Shown here: positions 42,504 through 51,703 of the stretch, piece after piece
Position numbering within the stretch: position 1 is the first letter of the stretch
How the letters are laid out: every line of letters begins with the position of its first letter
Assembly: GCF_007828215.1 (NCBI RefSeq)
Contig: NZ_VIUE01000019.1
Location: forward strand, 52,141 to 116,140
Length of the DNA: 64,000 nucleotides
Direction of reading: 5' to 3'
Origin: Pseudomonas sp. SJZ074
GTDB lineage: Bacteria > Pseudomonadota > Gammaproteobacteria > Pseudomonadales > Pseudomonadaceae
Notes under the pieces: generated by a model
Databases searched by the model: none
Seen by the model: only the letters and a program-made list of their open reading frames with translations
What the model was told of the DNA's origin: nothing
Program-made: the position numbers and the translations under genes

Positions 42504-43559
42504 ATGCCCCAACCGCGTCCCTACAAAGTTGCACTCAACGGCTACGGCCGGATTGGTCGTTGCGTCTTGCGTGCGTTGTTCGAGCGAGGGGCAGAGGCCG
42601 GCTTCGAAATCGTGGCCATCAACGATCTGGCCGACATGGCCAGCATCGAATACCTGACACGCTTCGACTCCACCCATGGCCGGTTTCCCGGCGAAGTACG
42701 GGTCCAGGGCGATTGTCTGCACATTAATGGCAACTGCGTGAAAGTCTTGCGCAGCGCCACTCCCGAAGGCATCGATTGGGCGTCCCTCGGCGTCGATCTG
42801 GTGCTCGAGTGTTCCGGTGCCTATCACACTCGCGAGGACGGTGAGCGTTTCCTCGCTGCCGGTGCACCGCGGGTGTTGTTTTCCCAACCGATGGCCAGTG
42901 AAGCGGATGTGGACGCTACCATCGTCTACGGCGTCAACCAGGATTGCCTGACTGGCCGCGAGTTGCTGGTATCCAACGCTTCCTGCACCACCAATTGCGG
43001 CGTGCCGCTGTTGCGCCTGCTGGATCAGGCCATTGGCCTGGAATACGTGTCGATTACCACCATCCATTCGGCGATGAACGATCAGCCGGTGATCGACGCC
43101 TACCATCACGAAGACTTGCGCCGCACCCGCTCGGCATTCCAGTCGGTGATTCCGGTGTCCACTGGTCTGGCGCGAGGCATTGAACGGCTGCTGCCGGAAC
43201 TTGCGGGGAGAATTCAGGCCAAAGCCGTGCGAGTGCCGACGGTCAACGTGTCCTGCCTCGATATGACGATGCAGACCGTGAGTGATACCGACGCCACCGA
43301 GGTCAACCGGATCCTGCGCGAAGCCGCTACCAGCGGCCCGCTCAAAGGCCTGCTCGCCTACACCGAGTTGCCTCATGCCAGCTGTGATTTCAACCATGAC
43401 CCCCATTCGGCCATCGTCGATGCCAGTCAGACCCGTGTATCCGGCCCGAGGCTGGTGAATATCCTGGCCTGGTTCGATAACGAATGGGGTTTTGCCAATC
43501 GAATGCTGGATGTTGCCGGGCATTACCTGCAAACCGCTTCTAAAAAACCTGCTCTCTAA
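42504..43559 (+). CDS. epd: erythrose-4-phosphate dehydrogenase
   Basis: Epd oxidises erythrose-4-phosphate to 4-phosphoerythronate, the first step to pyridoxal phosphate. The 351-residue protein is GAPDH-like: NAD-binding NGYGRIGRCVLRAL and active-site Cys in SNASCTTNC. The position between tkt and pgk supports Epd rather than Gap, as does the divergence from the usual Gap sequence. ATG 42504. Confidence 0.9.
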   Translation: MPQPRPYKVALNGYGRIGRCVLRALFERGAEAGFEIVAINDLADMASIEYLTRFDSTHGRFPGEVRVQGDCLHINGNCVKVLRSATPEGIDWASLGVDLVLECSGAYHTREDGERFLAAGAPRVLFSQPMASEADVDATIVYGVNQDCLTGRELLVSNASCTTNCGVPLLRLLDQAIGLEYVSITTIHSAMNDQPVIDAYHHEDLRRTRSAFQSVIPVSTGLARGIERLLPELAGRIQAKAVRVPTVNVSCLDMTMQTVSDTDATEVNRILREAATSGPLKGLLAYTELPHASCDFNHDPHSAIVDASQTRVSGPRLVNILAWFDNEWGFANRMLDVAGHYLQTASKKPAL

Positions 43560-43583
43560 ACAGTTACCCAGGAATTGCGACCC

Positions 43584-44747
43584 ATGACCGTGTTGAAGAT
43601 GTCCGACCTCGATCTGCAAGGTAAGCGCGTACTGATCCGCGAAGACCTCAACGTCCCTGTCAAGGACGGTGTTGTCACCAGCGACGCGCGTATCCTGGCC
43701 TCGCTGCCGACCATCAAGCTGGCCCTGGAAAAAGGTGCGGCCGTGATGGTCTGCTCCCACCTGGGCCGCCCGACCGAAGGCGAGTTCTCTGCCGAAAACA
43801 GCCTCAAGCCCGTGGCCGATTACCTGAGCCGTGCCTTGGGTCGCGAAGTGCCGCTGGTGGCTGACTACCTGGGCGGCGTTGATGTGAAGGCCGGCGATGT
43901 CGTGCTGTTCGAAAACGTGCGCTTCAACAAGGGCGAGAAAAAGAACGCCGACGAGTTGGCCCAGCAATACGCCGCCTTGTGCGACGTGTTCGTGATGGAC
44001 GCTTTCGGCACCGCCCACCGTGCCGAGGGCTCGACCCACGGCGTGGCGAAGTTCGCCAAGGTTGCTGCGGCCGGCCCGCTGCTGGCGGCTGAGCTGGATG
44101 CATTGGGCAAGGCCCTGGGCGCACCGGCCAAGCCAATGGCGGCCATCGTTGCTGGCTCCAAGGTGTCGACGAAACTCGACGTGCTCAACAGCCTGAGCCA
44201 GATCTGCGACCAGTTGATCGTCGGCGGCGGTATTGCCAACACCTTCCTCGCCGCAGCCGGTCACCCGGTCGGCAAGTCCCTGTACGAACCGGATCTGCTG
44301 GACACCGCCCGCGAAATCGCCGCCAAGGTCAGCGTGCCGTTGCCGGTGGACGTGGTGGTCGCCAAGGAATTCGCCGAAAGCGCCACTGCTACCGTCAAGG
44401 CCATCGCCGACGTGGCCGCCGACGACATGATCCTGGACATCGGCCCGCAGACGGCGGCCAACTTTGCCGAACTGTTGAAATCTTCCAGGACTATCCTGTG
44501 GAACGGCCCGGTCGGTGTGTTCGAGTTCGACCAGTTCGGCAACGGCACCAAGGTCCTGGCCCAGGCCATCGCCGACAGCGCTGCGTTCTCCATCGCCGGT
44601 GGTGGCGACACCCTGGCGGCCATCGACAAATATGGCGTGGCCGAACAGATCTCCTACATCTCCACCGGCGGTGGTGCGTTCCTCGAGTTCGTCGAGGGCA
44701 AAGTGCTGCCGGCGGTAGAAGTCCTGGAAAGCCGGGCCACGGCCTGA
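43584..44747 (+). CDS. pgk: phosphoglycerate kinase
   Basis: Interconverts 1,3-bisphosphoglycerate and 3-phosphoglycerate with ADP/ATP. 387 residues with RVLIREDLNVPVKDGVV, CSHLGRPTEGEF and GGGDTLAAIDKYG. Start at ATG 43584 (MTVLKMSDLDLQG) rather than the CTG-rich upstream; 24 bases after epd. Same operon. Confidence 0.96.
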   Translation: MTVLKMSDLDLQGKRVLIREDLNVPVKDGVVTSDARILASLPTIKLALEKGAAVMVCSHLGRPTEGEFSAENSLKPVADYLSRALGREVPLVADYLGGVDVKAGDVVLFENVRFNKGEKKNADELAQQYAALCDVFVMDAFGTAHRAEGSTHGVAKFAKVAAAGPLLAAELDALGKALGAPAKPMAAIVAGSKVSTKLDVLNSLSQICDQLIVGGGIANTFLAAAGHPVGKSLYEPDLLDTAREIAAKVSVPLPVDVVVAKEFAESATATVKAIADVAADDMILDIGPQTAANFAELLKSSRTILWNGPVGVFEFDQFGNGTKVLAQAIADSAAFSIAGGGDTLAAIDKYGVAEQISYISTGGGAFLEFVEGKVLPAVEVLESRATA

Positions 44748-44778
44748 GGCTGAATTGACCAGGCAAGGGAGTGTTTTT

Positions 44779-45000
44779 ATGGTCAAGACGTGGGCGCTTT
44801 TGTTGTTGACCGCGGCCCTGGCCGCTTGTGGGAGTCACCCGCCAGCGACGCCGGAACCGGCCGCCAGCGATCCGGAGCCAGGCTGCTACCAGGCGGACTG
44901 GCAGGCAGAAACCAACCCGGTGCTGAACAAGCGCTCCGGGCCGGACGGTCTGGACAAATACGAAACGCAAACCCCGACCAAGGAACATGGTTGTCCTTGA
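44779..45000 (+). CDS. small putative lipoprotein between pgk and fba
   Basis: A 73-residue protein with signal peptide and lipobox LAAC (MVKTWALLLLTAALAACGS), then a polar, Pro/Ala-rich segment and a Cys-containing end. Start at ATG 44779, about 30 bases after pgk. Family not recognised; position within the glycolytic cluster is notable. Confidence 0.7.
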   Translation: MVKTWALLLLTAALAACGSHPPATPEPAASDPEPGCYQADWQAETNPVLNKRSGPDGLDKYETQTPTKEHGCP

Positions 45001-45057
45001 CGGGTCTGACCCTTTAACTCATGGCTGGCGGCATGCGCCGCCGGTCGAGGAACACGG

Positions 45058-45390
45058 ATGAAAGGCTTGATCGCCGTTGTGGCATTGGCATCGCTGGCCG
45101 GTTGCGCGCAGTTGGGTTTTTCGAATGCGTCCGAACCTGTGGCGGGTTGGACGACCTGGACCTGTGACAGCGAGGCCAAGGTGCTCTGGCGCTATACCGA
45201 CGCCACCCATAAGGCCGTCGATGTACGCCTGGGCGGGGCCGATAAGGTTTATCGCCTCAAGCTTGAGCCGGGTGCTGAAGGTTCGCTGTACAGCGATGAC
45301 ATGCTGGCCTTTCACATCAAGGGTGAGGAAGGCCTGGTGTATTGGGTCGCCACCAATGACTTGATTGGGCGGGGTTGCAAGGCCAATTGA
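45058..45390 (+). CDS. mliC: MliC-like lysozyme inhibitor lipoprotein
   Basis: A 110-residue lipoprotein (MKGLIAVVALASLAGCAQ; lipobox LAGC) with the compact C-type lysozyme inhibitor domain: YRLKLEPGAEGSLYSDD and FHIKGEEGLVYW, ending with a Cys that may pair with that of TCDSEAKV. MliC proteins protect peptidoglycan from host or eukaryotic lysozyme. Name by similarity of layout. Confidence 0.75.
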   Translation: MKGLIAVVALASLAGCAQLGFSNASEPVAGWTTWTCDSEAKVLWRYTDATHKAVDVRLGGADKVYRLKLEPGAEGSLYSDDMLAFHIKGEEGLVYWVATNDLIGRGCKAN

Positions 45391-45404
45391 TCCATATAGA
45401 TCCA

Positions 45405-45497
45405 ATGTGGGAGCGGGCTTGCCCGCGAATGCGGCGGGTCAGCTTGCATATCTGCTGAATGTGAAACCGCATTCGCGAGCAAGCCCGCTCCCACAGG
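45405..45497. repeat. REP pair, GGGCTTGC subtype
   Basis: GTGGGAGCGGGCTTGCCCGC and TTCGCGAGCAAGCCCGCTCC, between mliC and fba. Confidence 0.9.
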
Positions 45498-45633
45498 GGC
45501 CTCTATAGTTTTGAGATTTCGTTTCACCGAACACGCAGGCGAGGGCCAACCCCCGACCTGCAATGACTTGAATAGCCGCCGCCGCTACGGCAGGCTGGCA
45601 CGATTAACGACCCTCGACCGGGAGAGACACACA

Positions 45634-46698
45634 ATGGCACTTATCAGCATGCGTCAGATGCTGGACCACGCAGCCGAATTCGGCTACGGCGTCCCAGCCT
45701 TTAACGTCAACAACCTTGAGCAGATGCGCGCCATCATGGAAGCCGCTGACAAGACCGACTCTCCGGTCATCGTCCAGGCTTCGGCCGGTGCCCGCAAATA
45801 CGCCGGTGCGCCGTTCCTGCGTCACCTGATCCTGGCGGCAATCGAAGAGTTTCCGCACATCCCGGTGTGCATGCACCAGGACCACGGCACCAGCCCTGAC
45901 GTCTGCCAGCGCTCCATCCAACTGGGCTTCAGCTCGGTGATGATGGACGGCTCCCTGGGCGAAGACGGCAAGACCCCGACCGACTACGAATACAACGTAC
46001 GCGTCACCCAACAGACCGTTGCCATGGCCCACGCCTGCGGCGTTTCGGTGGAAGGTGAGCTGGGTTGCCTGGGCTCGTTGGAAACCGGCATGGCCGGTGA
46101 AGAAGACGGTATCGGCGCCGAAGGCGTGTTGGATCACAGCCAGATGCTGACCGACCCGGAAGAAGCCGCCGACTTCGTCAAGAAAACCCAGGTCGACGCC
46201 CTGGCCATTGCCATCGGCACCAGCCACGGCGCCTACAAGTTCACCAAGCCGCCCACCGGTGACGTGCTGGCGATCGACCGCATCAAGGAAATCCACAAGC
46301 GCATTCCCAACACCCATCTGGTGATGCACGGCTCGTCCTCGGTGCCGCAGGAATGGCTGGCGATCATCAATCAGTACGGTGGCGACATCAAGGAAACCTA
46401 CGGTGTGCCGGTCGAGGAAATCGTCGAGGGCATCAAGCACGGCGTGCGCAAGGTCAATATCGACACCGACCTGCGCCTGGCGTCCACCGGTGCCATGCGC
46501 CGTCTGATGGCGACCAACCCGAGCGAGTTCGATCCGCGCAAGTTCTTTGGCGCGACCGTGACTGCGATGCGTGATGTGTGTATTGCGCGTTATGAGGCCT
46601 TTGGTACGGCGGGTAATGCTTCGAAGATCAAACCGATCTCTATGGAAGCGATGTTCCAGCGGTATCTGAAGGGTGAGTTGAACGCTAAGGTCAACTGA
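45634..46698 (+). CDS. fba: class II fructose-bisphosphate aldolase
   Basis: Cleaves fructose-1,6-bisphosphate, with zinc. 354 residues: HQDHGTSPDVCQRS (metal His), GTSHGAYKF and VMHGSSSVP. Start at ATG 45634 (MALISMRQMLDHAAEF) with GGGAGAGA upstream. A Rho-independent terminator follows closely. End of the tkt-epd-pgk-fba block. Confidence 0.96.
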   Translation: MALISMRQMLDHAAEFGYGVPAFNVNNLEQMRAIMEAADKTDSPVIVQASAGARKYAGAPFLRHLILAAIEEFPHIPVCMHQDHGTSPDVCQRSIQLGFSSVMMDGSLGEDGKTPTDYEYNVRVTQQTVAMAHACGVSVEGELGCLGSLETGMAGEEDGIGAEGVLDHSQMLTDPEEAADFVKKTQVDALAIAIGTSHGAYKFTKPPTGDVLAIDRIKEIHKRIPNTHLVMHGSSSVPQEWLAIINQYGGDIKETYGVPVEEIVEGIKHGVRKVNIDTDLRLASTGAMRRLMATNPSEFDPRKFFGATVTAMRDVCIARYEAFGTAGNASKIKPISMEAMFQRYLKGELNAKVN

Positions 46699-46712
46699 GG
46701 CTTAGGCGATAT

Positions 46713-46740
46713 AAAAAACCCGCAGTGATGCGGGTTTTTT
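46713..46740 (+). terminator. Rho-independent terminator after fba
   Basis: AAAAAACCCGCA / TGCGGGTTTTTT with a GTGA loop. Confidence 0.93.
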
Positions 46741-46832
46741 GTGTGATTGTTTGGAGGCGAAGACGTTAGAGCAAATGTCCATTTATCACCTATTTGAAAT
46801 GCACGATCTGTAGCAGTCGGTGTGTCGATGAG

Positions 46833-47099
46833 TTATTCGCATCTTACGTCTGTTATTTTGCCTGTATCGTCAATGAAGATTTTAAGGCGATCAGGATTTT
46901 TGAACTTGATATCAACACCGCCGGGTCTAACCAGTAGCACACTCACCGCTCCTGACGCTTGAGTGGCCTCGCTCGTGAGGCTGGGGGTTTCCATTGTATT
47001 GACCAAATGCTTTACGGCTGCTGCATCGCAGGCGGCCTGTGCATTCGCGGTTGCGCCCAGCAATAAAATCGATGTTAAGACCAATGATTTACTGATCAT
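46833..47099 (-). CDS. small exported protein of unknown function
   Basis: An 88-residue protein with a signal peptide (MISKSLVLTSILLLGATANAQA) and a short body with two Cys residues. AAGGAG lies before the ATG at 47099. Family not recognised. Isolated between a terminator and a 490-base gap. Lower GC content than neighbours, possibly acquired. Confidence 0.65.
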   Translation of the reverse strand: MISKSLVLTSILLLGATANAQAACDAAAVKHLVNTMETPSLTSEATQASGAVSVLLVRPGGVDIKFKNPDRLKIFIDDTGKITDVRCE

Positions 47100-47590
47100 G
47101 ACATTAAACTCCTTTTAATGAATAAGGCCCGTTTTGTTACGGGATGGACTTAGCCTGAGGAGTTTGGCCAACCGGATCTACTGTCAGCTATGACAGTTTT
47201 TTATAAGGTTTTGAAATTTACTTTCCTTTTTAATATTTTTTAATTAAAGCCGTCGAGGCGGCCTGAGGTGGCAGTTGCGTGCGGGTTCGCAGACTGAGGA
47301 AGAGACCAAACCCGGCAGGTCCGAAGGTCTCCCACACCCAACCGCCATAAAATGAACGCCGACAAGTTTGCCTGAGTTTTCATTCGACGGTGCAAGGTCT
47401 CATTCTCAATTTAGGGCTGTGAAACCCCGTCCCTGACCAAAGCCAGCGACGACCCTAACTATAGAGCGGATTCAGAGCGGATTTTTGACCCAGCAACCGA
47501 CCTGTAGGACGCCCACAGTAGGTGTTTTCCTACGAGATTTTCAGAAGGGCAGGCGCGCAGCATTTCGCTGCTGCGGCGCCTGAGGCGATA
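47100..47590. other. intergenic region with AT-rich patch and small hairpin
   Basis: The part 47195-47250 is AT-rich (TTTTTAATATTTTTTAATTA), unlike the rest of the window. GAGACC at about 47302 and GGTCTC at about 47326 flank a hairpin. No gene is supported; the minus strand reads GWVWETFGPAGFGLFLS without a good start, perhaps a small repeated element. Confidence 0.35.
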
Positions 47591-48259
47591 TCAGGTGTTG
47601 TGATCGATATCCAGCTTGCTGAACGTCACTTTTCCGCCTTCGCTGGTATAGCCCGTGTTGTCCTGCACGTACACACCAGCCTTGAAGTACAGCGGCTTGA
47701 CCCGCCATGTAGAGCTGATGGTGGTGTACCAGCTACGACCCGCCGCGGTGATACCCAGGTCCCCGGTACGATCCAGGTGGATCCGGTAAGAGAACGCCTG
47801 AGAAAGTTTTACACCGCTGGCCACTGTGACGACCCGACCCTTGCTGTCATCGGGGCGCATGCGGACTTTGGCGACGATGTCGCCGGTGTCGCTGGCATCC
47901 TTGTACTGGTATTCCAGTTTCACCATGGGTTTGCTGCTGTCCTTGGCATGAATCTGACCGATCACGATCTTGCCGCTGCTGGGCACCTGGTTGACGACCA
48001 GGGTCGCGCTCAATTTATTGTCGGCCTCGGGGTACAACCAGTTGCGCAAGGTGCCGTCCCTGTAGGTCTCGCGCAATTCGCTGCGCGGGTAGATTGCGTT
48101 TTCTGTCTTGGTACCGGTGACGGGTGACCAGAAATACACCGTGCTGCCTTCGGAATTGAAATATTTATCCCGGAACCCATCCACCAGCCGAGGGGTTTCG
48201 ATAGTCTTCGGCGGATTGCCTTCGGGGATGCTCAGGTTCCAGGTTGCAAGATCGACCAT
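47591..48259 (-). CDS. polysaccharide lyase family 7 (alginate lyase), copy 1
   Basis: A 222-residue single-domain PL7 enzyme cleaving alginate by beta-elimination. The three family signatures are present: YPRSELRE (catalytic Arg), IGQIHAKD (His) and YFKAGVYVQDNTG (Tyr, Lys). No signal peptide is visible, so the protein may be cytoplasmic or use another export path. Start at ATG 48259 with AAGGATC. It follows copy 2 on the same strand and shares about 73% identity with it by a gapless count. Confidence 0.85.
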   Translation of the reverse strand: MVDLATWNLSIPEGNPPKTIETPRLVDGFRDKYFNSEGSTVYFWSPVTGTKTENAIYPRSELRETYRDGTLRNWLYPEADNKLSATLVVNQVPSSGKIVIGQIHAKDSSKPMVKLEYQYKDASDTGDIVAKVRMRPDDSKGRVVTVASGVKLSQAFSYRIHLDRTGDLGITAAGRSWYTTISSTWRVKPLYFKAGVYVQDNTGYTSEGGKVTFSKLDIDHNT

Positions 48260-48510
48260 GTTCGGATCCTTTCCGAGAAGAAGAAATGATTTACGCCACA
48301 GCCGGAGGCTCTAAGACGCGATTTTGCTGAAGCCAGGAGGGGGCGCGAACGAGTATTTGGTACGCTCGTGCGGCGGAGGGGTGGCGTCAACAGTCCGTCA
48401 GAGTTGCATTTGCCGCTTTTGTGCCCGAGACAAATGACCGTTGGTCGGTCAGGTTGCTTTTTCCCGGAACAATTGGCATTTGACCATTTGGCTCTTCATT
48501 GCTTACAGAC

Positions 48511-48540
48511 AAAAAAAGGCATCCGGAAACGGATGCCTTC
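48511..48540 (-). terminator. Rho-independent terminator after PL7 copy 2
   Basis: On the minus strand AAGGCATCCG / CGGATGCCTT then a T run. It separates the two lyases. Confidence 0.9.
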
Positions 48541-48556
48541 AAGGATGGAGCAATAG

Positions 48557-49228
48557 TCAAAGAGCGGTGTGTTTGATTTCCAGCAGGCTGAACGACACTT
48601 TTCCACCTTCGGTGGGATAGCCGGTGTTGTCCTGCACGTACACACCCGCCTTGAAGTAAAGGGGCTTGTCCTTCCAACTCGGGTCGATGGTCGTTCTCCA
48701 GTTGTATCCCGCCGCGGTAATGCCCAGGGCACCCTTGGGGCTGAGATGGATCATGTAGGAGAAACTACGGTCGAGCTTCACGCCGGTGGCAACGGTGATG
48801 ACCTGGCCGGTTTCGTCATCGGGACGCATCCGTACCTTGGCGACGATGTTGCCGGTGGCACTATAGGCCTTGTACTGGTATTCCAGTTTCACCATGGGGC
48901 TGGTGCTGTTCTTGGTATGGATCTGGCCAATCACGATTTTGCCGCTGCTGGGGACCTGGTTGACGGTCACCGTCGCTCGCAGGGTGTTGTCCGCCGCTGA
49001 GTACAGCCAGTTTCGCAGTGTGCCGTCGCTATAGGTTTCGCGCAGTTCGCTACGTGGGTAGATTGCGTTTTCGGTCCTGGTGCCGGTCACCGGTGCCCAG
49101 AAAAACACCGTGCCGGTTTCGGCGTTGAAGTACTGATCCTTGAACCCTTGCGCCAGGCGAGGGGTTTCGATAGTCATCGCCGGGCTGCCTTCGGGGATGC
49201 TCAAGTTCCAAGTGTTAAGGTCGATCAT
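48557..49228 (-). CDS. polysaccharide lyase family 7 (alginate lyase), copy 2
   Basis: A 223-residue PL7 enzyme with YPRSELRE, IGQIHTKN and YFKAGVYVQDNTG, all catalytic residues kept. No signal peptide. Own terminator downstream, so the two copies are probably separate transcription units arising by tandem duplication. About 300 bases upstream the next gene is divergent, and 49229-49537 shows no other gene. Confidence 0.85.
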   Translation of the reverse strand: MIDLNTWNLSIPEGSPAMTIETPRLAQGFKDQYFNAETGTVFFWAPVTGTRTENAIYPRSELRETYSDGTLRNWLYSAADNTLRATVTVNQVPSSGKIVIGQIHTKNSTSPMVKLEYQYKAYSATGNIVAKVRMRPDDETGQVITVATGVKLDRSFSYMIHLSPKGALGITAAGYNWRTTIDPSWKDKPLYFKAGVYVQDNTGYPTEGGKVSFSLLEIKHTAL

Positions 49229-49537
49229 GTTCAGTTCCTGCAGTGAAATTTAGGCGCAACAACGCGAGGCTCTAGCCCGCGAGTTGGGGCGTCCTGATAG
49301 CACCGGTTTGAGCTTGTTGTTCTTGCGGCGAATGATTGACGTCAAGTGATCGTCACTGTGGTCTATTGCAGTTTCTGTGCCCGAGATGGGTGACCGTTAG
49401 TCGGCTATTTTGGGCATTGTCGGGATGATGGCGTGATGACACCTACTGCTTTTCAAAATCACGGTCTAGAGTGAGAGCACAGTATTTGTCTGTTTTGCTA
49501 TGTGAAACGGACGTGGCGCCCCGATAAGAGAAGCAGC

Positions 49538-51661
49538 ATGGAATGCGCGCAACCGACGCTTGGTGAAGACAGCTCCGTCCTTTTGATTGTTGATGATTAC
49601 CCTGAAAACCTGCTCAGCATGCGGGCGTTGTTGCAGCGTCAGGATTGGCAGGTCATGACCGCTGCCTCGGGTGTCGAGGCCCTTAGTCTGCTGCTCGAAC
49701 ATGACATCGACTTGGTTCTGCTGGATGTGCAGATGCCGGATATGGACGGTTTCGAAGTGGCGCGCCTGATGCGTGGCAGCCAGCGCACGCGGCTCACGCC
49801 GATCATTTTCCTGACCGCCAACGAGCAATCCCAGGACGCGGTGATCAAGGGCTATGCCAGTGGCGCGGTGGACTATCTGTTCAAACCCTTCGATCCGCAG
49901 ATCCTCAAGCCCAAGGTCCAGGCGTTGCTGGAGCACCAGCGCAATCGCCGTGCCCTGCAGCGCCTGAGCCAGGATCTGGAGGCGGCCAGGGCGTTCAATG
50001 CCTCGGTGCTGGATAACGCTGCCGAGGGGATCCTCGTGGTAGACGAGGTCGGTTGCATCCGCTTCGCCAACCCATCTACTTGCCGCCTGCTCAATGCAAA
50101 GGCGGAGCAGCTGCAGGGGACGCCGTTCCTGGATTACCTGCAGAAACCGCATATTCCCCAATGGGTCAATTCCGATATTCATGTCGCCTATTGCCGTGGC
50201 CAGACCTGGCGCCTGCATGATGCCGTCCTGCGTACCATGCCCGGTCAACAGGTGTCGGTGGCCTTGTCCTGCGCCCCGCTGCCTTCGGAACAGAAGGCTA
50301 TGGTGGTGACGCTCCAAGACATGTCGGTGGTCCGGCATTTGCACCAGCAACTCCAGTTCCAGGCCGTCACGGATCCGCTGACGGGTTTGCTCAACCGCAG
50401 GGGGTTTTATCAGACCGCCGAAAACCTGTTGATGCGTAGCGAGCGGCTGGAAAGCAACTGGGTACTGCTGTACCTGGACCTCGATGGGTTCAAACGCGTC
50501 AACGACTCGTTGGGGCACGATGCCGGTGACCGGGTGTTGCGCTGGGTCTCGGAGCAGTTGAAAGCCTGCCTGCGCCCCTTCGACATCCTGGCGCGACTGG
50601 GCGGTGATGAGTTCACGGCCCTGCTGGACCTGGAGCACCCGGAGCAAGCGGCCAAGATTGCGGAAAAGCTCATTGAGCGGGTCGCGATCTGCCAGCAGAT
50701 CGAAGGCATGGATGTGGCGTTGGGCGCCAGTATCGGCATTGCGACGTACCCGGATTGCGGCGCCAATCTTGACGGTTTGCTGCGTGCATCCGATATCGCC
50801 ATGTACGAAGCCAAGCGTGCCGGCCGCCAGCAATACCGTTTCTATGACCACGAAATGAACGGTCGAGCCCGTTCACGGCTGATGCTCGAGGAAAGCGTGC
50901 GCTCGGCCATCGAGAACCGTGACTTCAATATGGTCTACCAGCCCCAGGTGAACCTTCACGATGGGCGGATTCGCGGCTTCGAAGCGTTATTGCGCTGGCA
51001 GCACCCGAGCGTCGGCGATGTGCCGCCGGGCCTGTTCCTGCCTTTGTTGGAGGAGGCGCGATTGATCAGCCGGTTGGGTAGCTGGATTTACCATCGCAGC
51101 GCGGCCCAGCGCAAAGTCTGGGAGCGGAATTTCGCCGATGACCTGGTGCTGGGCGTGAGCCTGAGCAGTACCCAGTTCGGCATGCCGAACCTGGTGACCG
51201 AGTTGCGTCAGGTCCTGGAGCGGCATGCTTTGAAACCCCGGCAACTCGAAGTCGAGGTGACCGAAGACGCGCTGATGCGCAATCCCGACGAAACCCAGAA
51301 GCAGTTGCGGCTGCTGCGCCACCTCGGGGTGCGGGTGGCGCTGGATGACTTCGGCTCGGGACCGTGCTCCCTGGCTCATTTGCGCGACCTTGAACTCGAT
51401 ACCCTCAAGCTCGACCGGCACCTGATCGCCCGATTGCCGGATTCTCCGCGGGATGCTGCCCTGGCAGCCTCGGTGATTGATCTATGCACGCAATTGGGCT
51501 TGCGGGTGATCGCTGAAGGCGTGGAAACCCTGGAGCAATATCGATGGCTCAAGGACCACGGTTGTGAATATGTGCAGGGCTTCCTGGTGGCGCGACCCTT
51601 GATGGCCGCAGACACCGATGCATTTGCCAAACCCTTTGACTGGAGCGCGCTAACCGTCTGA
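49538..51661 (+). CDS. response regulator with PAS, GGDEF and EAL domains
   Basis: A 707-residue c-di-GMP protein. Order: receiver (LLIVDDYPENLLSM, LLDVQMPDMDG), short PAS (about 160-270), GGDEF with RLGGDEFTALLD and an I-site RPFD five residues ahead, then EAL with EALLRWQH, DDFGSG and IAEGVETLEQ. Both catalytic signatures look intact, so it may make and break c-di-GMP. Start at ATG 49538 (MECAQPTLGEDSSV); a GTG at 49502 is also possible. Partner kinase not adjacent. Confidence 0.88.
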   Translation: MECAQPTLGEDSSVLLIVDDYPENLLSMRALLQRQDWQVMTAASGVEALSLLLEHDIDLVLLDVQMPDMDGFEVARLMRGSQRTRLTPIIFLTANEQSQDAVIKGYASGAVDYLFKPFDPQILKPKVQALLEHQRNRRALQRLSQDLEAARAFNASVLDNAAEGILVVDEVGCIRFANPSTCRLLNAKAEQLQGTPFLDYLQKPHIPQWVNSDIHVAYCRGQTWRLHDAVLRTMPGQQVSVALSCAPLPSEQKAMVVTLQDMSVVRHLHQQLQFQAVTDPLTGLLNRRGFYQTAENLLMRSERLESNWVLLYLDLDGFKRVNDSLGHDAGDRVLRWVSEQLKACLRPFDILARLGGDEFTALLDLEHPEQAAKIAEKLIERVAICQQIEGMDVALGASIGIATYPDCGANLDGLLRASDIAMYEAKRAGRQQYRFYDHEMNGRARSRLMLEESVRSAIENRDFNMVYQPQVNLHDGRIRGFEALLRWQHPSVGDVPPGLFLPLLEEARLISRLGSWIYHRSAAQRKVWERNFADDLVLGVSLSSTQFGMPNLVTELRQVLERHALKPRQLEVEVTEDALMRNPDETQKQLRLLRHLGVRVALDDFGSGPCSLAHLRDLELDTLKLDRHLIARLPDSPRDAALAASVIDLCTQLGLRVIAEGVETLEQYRWLKDHGCEYVQGFLVARPLMAADTDAFAKPFDWSALTV

Positions 51662-51703
51662 GTTCGTTACACTGGCGGTCTTTTCCCACAGTATTGCCGT
51701 CCG

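Noticed and set aside
40350..44786. A 1478-residue open frame antisense to tkt, epd and pgk
   Set aside because: It exactly shadows three well-supported genes in one antisense frame and has no domain; high GC third-position bias opens such frames.
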